Assembly (NCBI GenBank): GCA_025050575.1 | Contig: JALBVE010000006.1 | Location: forward strand, 1-54,245 | Source of the DNA: Candidatus Devosia symbiotica | GTDB taxonomy: Bacteria; Pseudomonadota; Alphaproteobacteria; Rhizobiales; Devosiaceae | Direction of reading: 5' to 3' | Length of the DNA stretch: 54,245 nt | In this document: positions 41,850-50,703 of the stretch, one piece after another | Position numbering within the stretch: position 1 is the stretch's first letter | Layout of the letters: each line of letters opens with the position of its first letter | Made by a program: the position numbers and the translations under genes | The notes under the pieces: model-generated | Told to the model about the DNA's origin: nothing | Seen by the model: only the letters and a program-made list of their open reading frames with translations | Databases searched by the model: none

Positions 41850-42617
41850 CTAGAGCGTCAGTGTGCCGTTAAGCCGCTCAACCAAATCCAAATCAGTCTG
41901 CTGCAACATCAGTGGGGTAACGGTCACATAGCCATCGCGGCGCAGGCGCTCGAAATCGGCACCGCGATCAAGCGGCTGTGGCGTCTCAGGGATGGCGACA
42001 AAAAACTTGCCGGCATTGACGCTGGGAAAATAGCGGAACGGTGAGCGCGAAAAACGCTGTAGCGGCACGACCGCGATACCTTTGGTGGCGGCAGGGTTAC
42101 AGAATGGGAAATTGACGTTGTAATAATGTCCGCGCCCCTGGGCCGCCGCAATGATCGCCTGCGCGGCAGCAAGACCATGGGTCCGGGCATTGGACCAATC
42201 GACATCGCGGCTGACCTCGTAGTCGATACCCTGGCTCATGGCGATGCCGATGGCGCCCTGCATGGCGCCTTCGCGCGCGCCGGCAGCGGTACCCGAGCAA
42301 TTGACGATGTCGCCTAGATTCTGACCGGCATTGACGCCCGAAAGCACGATGTCGGCCAGTTTACTACCCAGCAGATGCGTCATGCCGGCAACGACGCAGT
42401 CGGCGGGCGATCCGTTGATGATGGTAAAGGTCTTAGAATCGCGGCGATTGATAGTCAGCTCATGGCCAAAGCTGAGCCGGTGCCCTGCCCCGGATTGATT
42501 GCCGTCAGGAGCGACAATCCAGACATCATCGCTGAGCCCCCGGGCGATATCAGCCATGATGGCGAGGCCTGGCGCATCCACACCATCGTCATTGGTGATG
42601 AGGATGCGTAGACTCAT
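41850..42617 (-). CDS. surE: 5'-nucleotidase SurE
   Basis: Metal-dependent nucleoside-monophosphate phosphatase, also acting on exopolyphosphate. The 255 residues show the metal-binding motif ILITNDDGVDAPG at the N-terminus, the Ser in APDGNQSGAGHRLS, the ligand Asn in SGVNAGQNLG and the GTAAGAREGA stretch. Its ATG shares one base with the serS stop (TGATG), so serS and surE are translated in coupled fashion, the usual order in this group. Intact. Confidence 0.95.
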   Translation of the reverse strand: MSLRILITNDDGVDAPGLAIMADIARGLSDDVWIVAPDGNQSGAGHRLSFGHELTINRRDSKTFTIINGSPADCVVAGMTHLLGSKLADIVLSGVNAGQNLGDIVNCSGTAAGAREGAMQGAIGIAMSQGIDYEVSRDVDWSNARTHGLAAAQAIIAAAQGRGHYYNVNFPFCNPAATKGIAVVPLQRFSRSPFRYFPSVNAGKFFVAIPETPQPLDRGADFERLRRDGYVTVTPLMLQQTDLDLVERLNGTLTL

Positions 42618-43945
42618 CAGTTGGCGCCGATGGACTTAAGTCCACCCATGTAAGGCTGCAGCACGTCGGGCACGAGCACTGAGCCATCCTCCTGCTGGTA
42701 GTTTTCCAACACGGCAATCAAGCAACGGCCAACGGCGGTACCAGAGCCATTGAGCGTATGCACGAAACGCGGTGCCTGCTTTTCACCGGCCGAGCGAAAA
42801 CGGGCATCCATGCGGCGGGCCTGGAAATCACCGCAAACCGACACCGAGGAAATCTCGCGATAGATATTCTGCCCGGGCAACCAGACTTCGAGGTCATAGG
42901 TCTTTTTGGCGCCGAAACCGATATCGCCAGTACACAGATTCATGACGCGATAATGCAGACCAAGCTTTTGCAGCACTGCTTCGGCACAGGTCAGCATGCG
43001 TTCATGCTCGTCGCTGGACGTTTCCGGCGTGGTAATGGACACCATCTCAACTTTGTTGAACTGGTGCTGGCGCAGCATGCCGCGCGTGTCACGGCCAGCC
43101 GAACCAGCTTCGGAGCGGAAACACGGCGTAAGGGCCGTCATGCGCAGCGGCAGTTCTTCTTCAGAGAGGATGGATTCGCGCACCATGTTGGTGAGCGGGA
43201 CTTCGGCGGTGGGGATTAAGGCCAGTCGGCTATCCCCATGTGGTGCGAAGAACAAATCTGCCTCGAACTTGGGCAATTGGTTAGTGCCAAATAGCGCCTC
43301 GTCACGCACCAGCAGCGGCGGCTGGACTTCAAGATAGCCATGCTCGGTGGTGTGCAGATCGAGCATGAACTGGCCAAGGCCTCGTTCGAGACGGGCAACC
43401 TGCCCTTTGAGCGCAACAAAGCGACTGCCGGAAAGTTTGGCAGCTGCTTCAAAATCCATCTCGCGCACGGCGACGCCAACTTCGTAATGTTTCTTGGGCG
43501 CGAAAGCAAAGCTGGGCTTTGGTGTGCGCTGAAGAGCCGCTGTGGCGGCGGTACCGTTACGGCCGAAATATTCGGCATTGCCGGCTTCGTCAGCGCCATC
43601 TGGAACATCATCGAAGACCAGATTGGGGATTACCGAGAGGGCGGCGTACAGTTCGGCCTCGACAATGCGTTCATCGGCCTCGCCCTGGGAAATGAAGTCC
43701 TTGAGCCACGCTACTTCGGCCATTAGCGCAGTAGCCTTGGCCTCATCCTTCTGGATCTTGGCCTGACCGATCTGCTTGGACAGCGTATTGCGCTGTTCCT
43801 GCGCTTCGTTGAGCCGGGTGATGATATCGCGCCGACGGTCATCGATAGCGAGCAGATCGGCGGCGCTCGCAGATGACCCCTTGCGCCGCGAAATGGCAGC
43901 GTCGAAGGCGTCGGCATTGGCTCTGATCCACTTGATATCGAACAT
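42617..43945 (-). CDS. serS: serine--tRNA ligase
   Basis: Charges tRNA-Ser and tRNA-Sec-type acceptors with serine. The 442-residue class II synthetase has the long N-terminal coiled-coil arm (residues about 30-100), motif 2 [21 protein letters not shown] and motif 3 with [15 protein letters not shown] near the C-terminus; TAEVPLTN binds substrate. I start at ATG 43945 ([14 protein letters not shown]), which matches homologues; the frame extends 24 codons upstream without resemblance. It is followed directly by surE and preceded by tatC with a 112-base gap holding a hairpin. Confidence 0.96.
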   Translation of the reverse strand: MFDIKWIRANADAFDAAISRRKGSSASAADLLAIDDRRRDIITRLNEAQEQRNTLSKQIGQAKIQKDEAKATALMAEVAWLKDFISQGEADERIVEAELYAALSVIPNLVFDDVPDGADEAGNAEYFGRNGTAATAALQRTPKPSFAFAPKKHYEVGVAVREMDFEAAAKLSGSRFVALKGQVARLERGLGQFMLDLHTTEHGYLEVQPPLLVRDEALFGTNQLPKFEADLFFAPHGDSRLALIPTAEVPLTNMVRESILSEEELPLRMTALTPCFRSEAGSAGRDTRGMLRQHQFNKVEMVSITTPETSSDEHERMLTCAEAVLQKLGLHYRVMNLCTGDIGFGAKKTYDLEVWLPGQNIYREISSVSVCGDFQARRMDARFRSAGEKQAPRFVHTLNGSGTAVGRCLIAVLENYQQEDGSVLVPDVLQPYMGGLKSIGAN

Positions 43946-44031
43946 GGCTGTTACGGACACCGCCCGCCTCTGATTAGTATAGGCTAATACTAACTCGTGA
44001 CGCACCTGCGAGGCCACAAGGAAATTTCACC

Positions 44032-44054
44032 CTCAGCCTTGAGGTCAGGCTGAG
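44032..44054 (-). terminator. hairpin between tatC and serS
   Basis: Perfect eight-pair stem CTCAGCCT / AGGCTGAG with a seven-base loop, just past the tatC stop on its strand. There is no T run, so it may attenuate rather than end transcription. Confidence 0.5.
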
Positions 44055-44057
44055 AGT

Positions 44058-44843
44058 CTATTCGGACGATGAGCCAGAGATTTTCGCTTCCTGCGCTGCC
44101 AAGGCAGCAGCACGACAGCGCTCGACCAACCGCACGGACATGATCGAGAATTCGTAGAGCAAGTACATTGGCAGGGCAAGACCAAGCTGGGAGATTGGAT
44201 CGGGCGGGGTAATGAAAGCAGCAAAGATCAGGATGCCGACGACTGCATAGCGGCGGCCCTTTTTGAGCATGTCGACACGGACCAGATCGATCTGGGCCAG
44301 TAGGGTCAATATCACCGGCAGCTGGAAGCAGATACCGAACGCCAGGATGAGCAGCATGGCGAGGCTAAGATACTCGCTGACACTGGTCATCATGGTGATA
44401 TCTTCGGTCTGCATGCCGGCAAAGAAGCACAACGCCATAGGCAGCACCGCCAGATAGACTAGGGCCGCACCAACAACAAAAAACACAGGTGTGGCAATCA
44501 GATAGGGGATGAAGGCCTTGCGCTCGTGCTTGTAGAGCCCTGGGGCCACAAACAGATAAATCTGACTGGCAACGATAGGAAAGCCGAGGAAGATCGCGCC
44601 GAACAGGGCGACATTGAGATAGGTGAAGAACAGTTCCTGAGGCGCCGTGAAAATTAGATTAGTGCCAGGCACGGCATGCTTATAAGGGATCAGCAGCCAG
44701 TCATAGATGGTACTGGCGAAGATGAAGCAGAACGCCATCAATACCACGATGGTGATTGCCGAATAGATCAGGCGCCTGCGCAGCTCGACAAGATGCTCAA
44801 GCAGTGGGGCTTCTTTGTCTGTAATCTGCTTGAGATCGGCCAT
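44058..44843 (-). CDS. tatC: twin-arginine translocase subunit TatC
   Basis: Receptor core of the Tat system that exports folded, often cofactor-containing, proteins. The 261 residues contain six membrane spans and the conserved N-terminal block PLLEHLVELRRRLIYS, FTAPQELFFTYLNVALFGA, and AFGICFQLPVIL, with FAAFITPPDPISQ before the last spans. It starts three bases after the tatB stop. Intact; complete tatABC implies a working Tat pathway despite the surrounding decay. Confidence 0.96.
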   Translation of the reverse strand: MADLKQITDKEAPLLEHLVELRRRLIYSAITIVVLMAFCFIFASTIYDWLLIPYKHAVPGTNLIFTAPQELFFTYLNVALFGAIFLGFPIVASQIYLFVAPGLYKHERKAFIPYLIATPVFFVVGAALVYLAVLPMALCFFAGMQTEDITMMTSVSEYLSLAMLLILAFGICFQLPVILTLLAQIDLVRVDMLKKGRRYAVVGILIFAAFITPPDPISQLGLALPMYLLYEFSIMSVRLVERCRAAALAAQEAKISGSSSE

Positions 44844-44846
44844 GGT

Positions 44847-45605
44847 CTACTGGTCCCTAGCCTTGTCAGCAGCAGCGACAGCGGTCGATGCCGCCTTGGG
44901 TTTTGCCGGCCTGCGCTTTTTGGCTGCAGGCTTTGCTGCGGTGGCCTTCTGAGGCGCGGCGGCTGCCTTGGCCGCTACAGGCTTTGCAGCGGCTGGCTTT
45001 TTAGTGACCGTGGGCGCTTTGGCGGCAGGCTTTCTGATTGATGCCTTCTTGACCGATGGCGCCGGAGCATCAATGGTGGCCAGATCAGTGGCCACTATCG
45101 GCCGCGTCGGGGTTGCCTTGGCTCTGGCGGGCGCCTTTTTAGCAGCAACAAAAGGTAGTTTGCCGAACCTCGCCGATGAGGTAGATAGCGGCGGGCCGGC
45201 AGATTTAAAGCTAGCGGCTTTAGCCGTTTCGTCGGCGGCCATCGGAACAGTCGGCTCTGTCATGCCGGCCTTGGCCTTAATCTCGTCGACGACACTCTCA
45301 GCACCCGGACTAGCCGGTTTGATGACACCCGAGGGTTGGACTTCCGTTGGCGTCATAGCGTTAAATTCCTTGCGGATTTCATCGGTGGTCTTCTTGAACG
45401 GCACGGTGAGTGAACTGCGCAAATTGCGCACTTCATCAAGGCCAGTCGTCTTGTTAATTCCACGCTGGAAGTCGGTGCCCATGCGTTTGATCTGGCCGAT
45501 AATCTTGCCGACGCGGCTCATCACTACAGGCAGGTCCTTCGGTCCGATAAAAATCAACACCATGACGCCGATCACCAGCATTTCTGTCCAGCCCAAGCCG
45601 AGCAT
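44847..45605 (-). CDS. tatB: twin-arginine translocase subunit TatB
   Basis: Works with TatC to recognise twin-arginine signals. The N-terminus MLGLGWTEMLVIGVMVLIFIGPKDLPVVM has the short membrane span and Gly-Pro hinge typical of TatB, followed by an amphipathic helix (RVGKIIGQIKRMGTDFQRGI). The remaining 170 or so residues are a low-complexity Ala/Lys/Pro/Thr-rich tail, making the 252-residue protein longer than the E. coli one (171) but not odd for this order. It sits between tatA and tatC. Confidence 0.94.
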   Translation of the reverse strand: MLGLGWTEMLVIGVMVLIFIGPKDLPVVMSRVGKIIGQIKRMGTDFQRGINKTTGLDEVRNLRSSLTVPFKKTTDEIRKEFNAMTPTEVQPSGVIKPASPGAESVVDEIKAKAGMTEPTVPMAADETAKAASFKSAGPPLSTSSARFGKLPFVAAKKAPARAKATPTRPIVATDLATIDAPAPSVKKASIRKPAAKAPTVTKKPAAAKPVAAKAAAAPQKATAAKPAAKKRRPAKPKAASTAVAAADKARDQ

Positions 45606-45640
45606 AGTCTTTATTCCTCAAAGCAAAGGCGCGACAGGCA

Positions 45641-45850
45641 TCAACGCTTAGACGTCTTTTTCTCAGGTTGAGCGGTTTTAGCTATGTCGACGCAGTCGAC
45701 AGGCTTGTCGTCATCATCCTTGAGGCCCTTCTGAAAGGCTTTGATACCGGTAGCAACTTCACTCATCATCCCGGAAATCTTGCCCCGGCCAAACAGCAGG
45801 ATCACGACAACGGCGACAACGAGAATACCCCAAATTCCTGGCGCGTGCAT
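45641..45850 (-). CDS. tatA: twin-arginine translocase subunit TatA
   Basis: Forms the size-variable pore of the Tat system. The 69 residues have one short span ([20 protein letters not shown]), the FGRGKI hinge and an amphipathic helix ([22 protein letters not shown]). It heads tatABC, 35 bases before tatB. Small but complete. Confidence 0.94.
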   Translation of the reverse strand: MHAPGIWGILVVAVVVILLFGRGKISGMMSEVATGIKAFQKGLKDDDDKPVDCVDIAKTAQPEKKTSKR

Positions 45851-45912
45851 TTTGGACTCCCTAGATTATTTTCAGAACGCTTTACACGCGAAGATATAGA
45901 CCAGAAATAGGT

Positions 45913-46971
45913 TCAAACGCGGGGAAACACAAGAACGTGTTCCGGGTTAAGGATGACGAACACGTCCTGACCGACCGCTAGCGCCGTACTGGCAGGCTGA
46001 CGAACGTCCAATGGCGCGCCTAGTTCTGCGACTTTGATCTCGCAGATGTCTTCGCCGATGGCGTCACGCTTGCTAACGACAAGACCTGGTGTTCAGGGGT
46101 CGCTCAGACGCAGTCGAGCCCCGCCAGCCGGCCGGATGGCGGTGGTAACGGCAGCGCCATCCCGAAGACTAGGCGTAGGTACTTCGCCAAGCGGGATTAA
46201 AACCGCCTTATTGGCAACGACGGCCTTGATTTCGCTGAGTGACGAGAAAAAAGCGGGCAGCACTCAGATTGATGGGTTGACGGTAGATTTTGGCGCCCGT
46301 GCCGATCTGCGCGATGCGCTCATGTCGCAGCAGAGCCATTCGATCGCTCAGCACTATGGATTAATTTGGGATCATGAGTGACGATCAGGCTGGTCACATT
46401 AGTTTCATGCAGGATCGCCATGGTCTCCTCGCGCACCGTTTCGTGCAGACGGGCGTCAAGGCTGGAAAATAACTCGTCGAGCAGCAAGACACTCGGGCGT
46501 GGCGTCACTCTACGGGCCAGCGCCAGGCGCTATTACTGGCCGTCCGAGAGCATAGGCGGGTAATCGGCCTCGCGGTCACCCAAGCCGACACGGCGCAGGG
46601 CAGCGCTGGCCTGAGCAAGAGCGGCGGTCCGGCCGAGTTTGCGCAGGCCGAACAGCATATTGTGCAGCACCGTCAGATGCAAAAATAGCGCAACGTCCTG
46701 AAACATTAAGCTAATACCGCGTCAATCAGCAGGTATAGTCACGCCTGGCGCCGAGACGATTTCGCCATTGATGCGTACGGTGCCGGCGTAGACTGGCTGG
46801 ATGCCGGCGACAACGCGCAATGCGGTTGATTTGTCTGAATCCAAATCGCCAAGCAGACAGACAATTTTACTTAGACGCAGGGTCAGGCTGAACCGGCTGA
46901 GCACTACCCTACCCACCGAGACGAACATCGACGGCATCAAATTCGAGTGTGGTGGCGAAGTTGACGCTGAT
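45913..46971 (-). pseudogene. ferric/spermidine-type ABC transporter ATPase (FbpC/PotA-like), decayed
   Basis: Pieces read leftward spell LEFDAVDVRLGG, then a ruined Walker A (GDLDSDKST for GxSGxGKST), RVVAGIQPVYAGTVRINGE, PAD-stop-RG, LMFQDVALFLHLTVL, LSDGQ-stop-stop-RLALAR, RPSVLLLDELFSSLDARL, TSLIVTHDP, and a TOBE-like C-terminus with DVFVILNPEHVLVFP. Stops: TGA 46722 (Arg CGA), and TAA 46533 with TAG 46530 replacing the two Gln of the GGQQQR signature. There are frameshifts near 46920 and 46320, and the start codon is ATC. It once energised uptake of iron or polyamines; no partner genes remain nearby. Confidence 0.85.
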
Positions 46972-47007
46972 AGTGCCGCCCCCCCTAGCCTGCAAGTTCT
47001 TCAGTCA

Positions 47008-47664
47008 TCAGGCGTTTTTGTCCTCGCCATCCAGATCGTCGGGATCCAGCGGACCCTCGTCATCGCGAAGCGCACCGTCAAAGGGAAGCGGGATCTGCAT
47101 AGAGGACGGCAGGCGGTTGGAAAGCAGGCCAGCGCCCTTCAGCTCGTCCAGCCCCGGCAGATCGCTCAGGCTTTCCAGCCCGAAGTGATCGAGGAAGGCG
47201 TCAGTGGTACCATAGGTCACCGGCCGACCGGGGGCGCGGCGGCGCCCGCGCATACGTATCCAGCCAGCTGCCATTAGCAGATCGATGGTCCCTTTGCCGG
47301 TGGCGATGCCGCGAACTTCTTCAATTTCGGCCCGAGTTGTGGGTTGATGATAGGCGATGATCGACAGGGTTTCGAGCGCAGCTCTGGAGAGAGTCCGGGT
47401 CTTCTGTTCCTCGCGGCGCAGCAGAAAACTGAGGTCTTCGGCGGTGCGGAAGGCCCATTTGTCGCCGCGCTGCACTAGATTGACGCCGCGACCAGCATAG
47501 CGCTGCTGCAGAGCTACGAGCAGGTTAGCAATATTTGCCCCTTCGCCCATATAGGTCAGCAGACTGCTCACATCGAGTGGTTCAGAGGACGCGAAAAGCA
47601 CCGCTTCAAGCACACGCAGATTGCGTTCATTGATCTCGCTGATTTTGTCTGGCTGGTCGTTCAC
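47008..47664 (-). CDS. scpB: segregation and condensation protein B
   Basis: Winged-helix partner that dimerises and binds ScpA in the SMC condensin. The 218 residues show NERNLRVLEAVLFASSEPLD, TLSIIAYHQPTTRAEIEEVRG and MRGRRRAPGRPVTYGTTDAFLDHFGLESLSDLP, the family's two wHTH domains. Its ATG overlaps the scpA stop by four bases. It ends in a short acidic tail. Intact. Confidence 0.95.
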   Translation of the reverse strand: MNDQPDKISEINERNLRVLEAVLFASSEPLDVSSLLTYMGEGANIANLLVALQQRYAGRGVNLVQRGDKWAFRTAEDLSFLLRREEQKTRTLSRAALETLSIIAYHQPTTRAEIEEVRGIATGKGTIDLLMAAGWIRMRGRRRAPGRPVTYGTTDAFLDHFGLESLSDLPGLDELKGAGLLSNRLPSSMQIPLPFDGALRDDEGPLDPDDLDGEDKNA

Positions 47665-48449
47665 GATGGATCACTTCGATGACGGCGGATGAAAAGCGGA
47701 CCAAAAGTCTTGCTTTGGCGAATATCGATCTGCCCCTGGCGCACCAGTTCAAGGCTGGAGGCAAAAGTCGAGGCGCGAATGGTGGCGCGTTCGCCGGGCG
47801 TGACCAGATAATCGATGAGATAGGTATCCATCGGTATCCAGTCAAAACTATCACCAATCAGACGCTGGAGAATATCGCTGGCATCCTGCAGCGACCAGAC
47901 CGTACGTTGCAATGGCGCGTAGTCGACGGTGACGCCTTTTTCGCGCTGGATAGAATAGGACTTGAGCAGATCGTAAAGCGAGGCCCTCCACAGGCTGATA
48001 TGAGCAATCTCGATGGGTTCGGGCATGCCGCGGGCATAGACCTGAAACCCCAGGCGCGGGCGGTTCATCAACTGGCTGACGGCGACTCGCATGCCCTCAA
48101 GACGCTTGAGGCGAAACTGCAGCATGGCTGCCAGCATTTCTCCGGGCGGTTCATCATCGGAAGCGGCCTGCGGCACTATCAGGCGGCTTTTGAGATAGGT
48201 CAGCCAGGCAGCCATCACCAGATAGTCAGCTGCAAGTTCAATGCGCTTCTCGCGCACCTTTTTGATAAACAGCAGATATTGCTTGGCCAGTGCCAGTACC
48301 GAGATGACGGCAAGATCAACTTTCTGGCGACGCGCCAGATCGAGCAGCAGATCAAGCGGCCCTTCATAGCCGTCAACATCGACATAGAGAATATCGTCAT
48401 CGGCGGGCGTGGCCGGCTTGTCAAACCAGTTGGTCTGGGCAGAAGTCAT
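47661..48449 (-). CDS. scpA: segregation and condensation protein A (kleisin)
   Basis: The kleisin that bridges the SMC heads during chromosome compaction. The 262-residue protein has the N-terminal SMC-binding helix region VDGYEGPLDLLLDLARRQKVDL, the ADYLVMAAWLTYLKSRLIVP block, and the C-terminal winged helix (PGERATIRASTFASSLELVRQGQIDI). Coupled to scpB by a four-base overlap. In many relatives nagZ stands between the SPOR gene and scpA; here only 87 bases separate them. Confidence 0.95.
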   Translation of the reverse strand: MTSAQTNWFDKPATPADDDILYVDVDGYEGPLDLLLDLARRQKVDLAVISVLALAKQYLLFIKKVREKRIELAADYLVMAAWLTYLKSRLIVPQAASDDEPPGEMLAAMLQFRLKRLEGMRVAVSQLMNRPRLGFQVYARGMPEPIEIAHISLWRASLYDLLKSYSIQREKGVTVDYAPLQRTVWSLQDASDILQRLIGDSFDWIPMDTYLIDYLVTPGERATIRASTFASSLELVRQGQIDIRQSKTFGPLFIRRHRSDPS

Positions 48450-48536
48450 TAAAGCACGCCGGGCTGCTGAAATATCGCGCTGTCCTTGGCCACTGTCTTG
48501 CTGACCGTCAAGCTAGGGTGGGTGCGCGACGACTAC

Positions 48537-50603
48537 TCACAAGATGAAGCAGTCGCCGCCCGCGGCCTTGACGTTGGTGCAGATCATATTGGCTTGTTCA
48601 AGCGAACTGGCTGGAACGCGGACCCGGTAGTAGATGCCCTTGATACCAAGATCGACACGCTGGACTTCTAGATTAGCGCCACCAAACAGCGGGCCATAGC
48701 GAGTCACCATGTTCTGGGCAGACTGGCGCGCATCGGCCTCGCTGCGCTGGGACGCGAGTTGAACATAGGCCGGGGCAGTGTCGCCCAAAGCCGGCACTTT
48801 GGTCGCCCTGGGAATAGTCAATGACGACGTTGCGGCAGCCTCCGGTGTGGCCTGAACATTGACTGCGGCCTGTGATGCAGCCGGAAGCTTGAGAGCAATC
48901 GGGCGCACCAAGGGCACAACCGCCGACTTGCCCTCAATCAGATTACCCGCCAGATCAACGGCAGGAACCATGACCCCCGATTGCACTGGAAAAAGTGTAG
49001 TCTCTGCAAGGACGGCGTCAGGTGCAGGCTCGACGGCTTCAACACTGGCGAGCAATTTAGGTGCAGCGGTTTCGGCGCCGGGCACGGCAGGCACATTGGG
49101 ACGATCAACGGGCAGAATTGCGTTGCCCGCGACCCCGTCGTCGCCACTGACAATGGTGCCATCGGGACGGACCTTGACGGTGCGAACCTTGCGATTGGTC
49201 AGGCCTGCTTCGCTCAAGTCGGTGGCGGCAGTGGCAACCTGAGTCACTTCATTGATGTCGGTCTGGTCACGGGAGACGAGCTGCTCGTCAGCACCAGGCG
49301 CAACGCCATCCATTTCATTAAAAACAACTGATTGCGGAACAATGGTTTCATCGGCCGCAACAGCCGGCGCAATTTCCTTGCTTGGTGTGGCGTCGGCGGT
49401 CAGCAGTGGAACCGGATCGGCATCGCGACTTCCCAAGACAAGCACCCAATACAGGCCGAATCCAGCGGCAAGCAAAAGGATAACGGCGACTAGAGGGTCC
49501 GCCAGTGTGCGTAAAATGCCAAGGCTGCGGGGTTGCCAAGGAGCGGCCAAAGACGATTCGGACGCATTATCGGACGTCTCGGGCTCGTTGACCGAATCCA
49601 GATCGTCCCCGGTAGCTTGCGCCGCCGCAAAAATGGTTTGATCGACTGCCGACATCCCGCCAGGGTTATCGGCCGGCAGTGTCGGTGTCGCCAGGCTTCG
49701 CAGAACCGGACTTGGCGCGGACTTCGGCATTGTTGCAACCGGCATAGGCTCTGGCGTCGGTGCCTCATCGGCCTGCATATCGAATTCAACGCGCATTGCC
49801 CGGCCAATCAGGTTCTCAATTTCATCAATCGGGTCGTTTTGGATCGAGTTGTCCGCAAACTGAGTCCAACTATCAGTAAACGCGGTTGGCACAACCACAG
49901 CGGGTGCAGGCGGCTGCTGCAACGCAGTTGTTGTCGTATTGGCGGCAGACGAGATGGGGCGAGCGGCGGTGGATCCGAGACCAAACACAGGCCGCATTTT
50001 GAAGCGATCCTGGTCGGCACGCGGCATTCCAATACTCTCGCCAGTCTGGGTGCCGATATTGGCGGCCACTGTCGTAGCCATCAGAGCTGGCTCAACACTT
50101 GCAGCAGGGCGCTCCTCGAGTGCCAGCGCTACGGGGGCGATCGGGTTAGGCGACAGCGATGCCAGATCGGCAGAAATCAAGTCCGCAATCGTGTCCTGTT
50201 CATCAACCTGCAGCGCCGGGGCTGCATTGACGACCGGCGCGTCCTCAATCCCAGAGGTCGGACTACTGCCGCGAAGGCCAAAATCGAAATGGAACGGGGC
50301 GGGATCAGGCTTGGCAGCAGGTACCTGCTGGCCAAGGATAGTCGTATTGGCGTTGACAGCATCCTGAGTGGCCTGCGGCTTGGGTGCATCCACAGGCGAA
50401 ACCGAAAGCGAACGCAGGAAATCCGTCGGCGCGCTGGAATCCGGTTTCTGCTCAGACTCGCTAGAAATGCGCACTGGTGCAAACTGAATCGGTGCCGCTG
50501 GGGTCGCAGCTTGCTTTTCTTCTCGGTCGCCCTGCGCATCCTGCGCCATTAGCTTGGCAAGTTCAGCGATTAGATCGTCTGCGGCTTCAGATTGTCCGGC
50601 CAT
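48537..50603 (-). CDS. SPOR-domain membrane protein of the division/wall type
   Basis: A 688-residue bitopic protein: a long cytoplasmic, low-complexity N-terminal part (1 to about 365, rich in Ala, Pro, Asp and Ser), one membrane span near 368-390 (LADPLVAVILLLAAGFGLYWVLV), a periplasmic linker, and a C-terminal SPOR domain (about 612-688: AYVQLASQRSEADARQ, YYRVRVPASSLEQANMICTNVKAAGGDCFIL). SPOR domains bind glycan strands stripped of stem peptides at the septum. The start at 50603 has MAGQSEAADDLIAEL. It lies between argS and scpA, its usual place in this order. Confidence 0.9.
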   Translation of the reverse strand: MAGQSEAADDLIAELAKLMAQDAQGDREEKQAATPAAPIQFAPVRISSESEQKPDSSAPTDFLRSLSVSPVDAPKPQATQDAVNANTTILGQQVPAAKPDPAPFHFDFGLRGSSPTSGIEDAPVVNAAPALQVDEQDTIADLISADLASLSPNPIAPVALALEERPAASVEPALMATTVAANIGTQTGESIGMPRADQDRFKMRPVFGLGSTAARPISSAANTTTTALQQPPAPAVVVPTAFTDSWTQFADNSIQNDPIDEIENLIGRAMRVEFDMQADEAPTPEPMPVATMPKSAPSPVLRSLATPTLPADNPGGMSAVDQTIFAAAQATGDDLDSVNEPETSDNASESSLAAPWQPRSLGILRTLADPLVAVILLLAAGFGLYWVLVLGSRDADPVPLLTADATPSKEIAPAVAADETIVPQSVVFNEMDGVAPGADEQLVSRDQTDINEVTQVATAATDLSEAGLTNRKVRTVKVRPDGTIVSGDDGVAGNAILPVDRPNVPAVPGAETAAPKLLASVEAVEPAPDAVLAETTLFPVQSGVMVPAVDLAGNLIEGKSAVVPLVRPIALKLPAASQAAVNVQATPEAAATSSLTIPRATKVPALGDTAPAYVQLASQRSEADARQSAQNMVTRYGPLFGGANLEVQRVDLGIKGIYYRVRVPASSLEQANMICTNVKAAGGDCFIL

Positions 50604-50703
50604 TCGTTAGAATTTCGCTAGCATAAAGCAGCACCCTCTAAATTGCTGAAACGACACCCAATGCGGGCCATTTTGCGTGATTCAACACAGTATTGCGCCC
50701 GAA

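Noticed and set aside
49533-50552. A 339-codon open frame antisense to the SPOR-domain gene
   Set aside because: It is rich in Arg, Cys and His with no domain, lies opposite a low-complexity coding region, and is the expected shadow of a GC-rich gene with few stops in the other strand.
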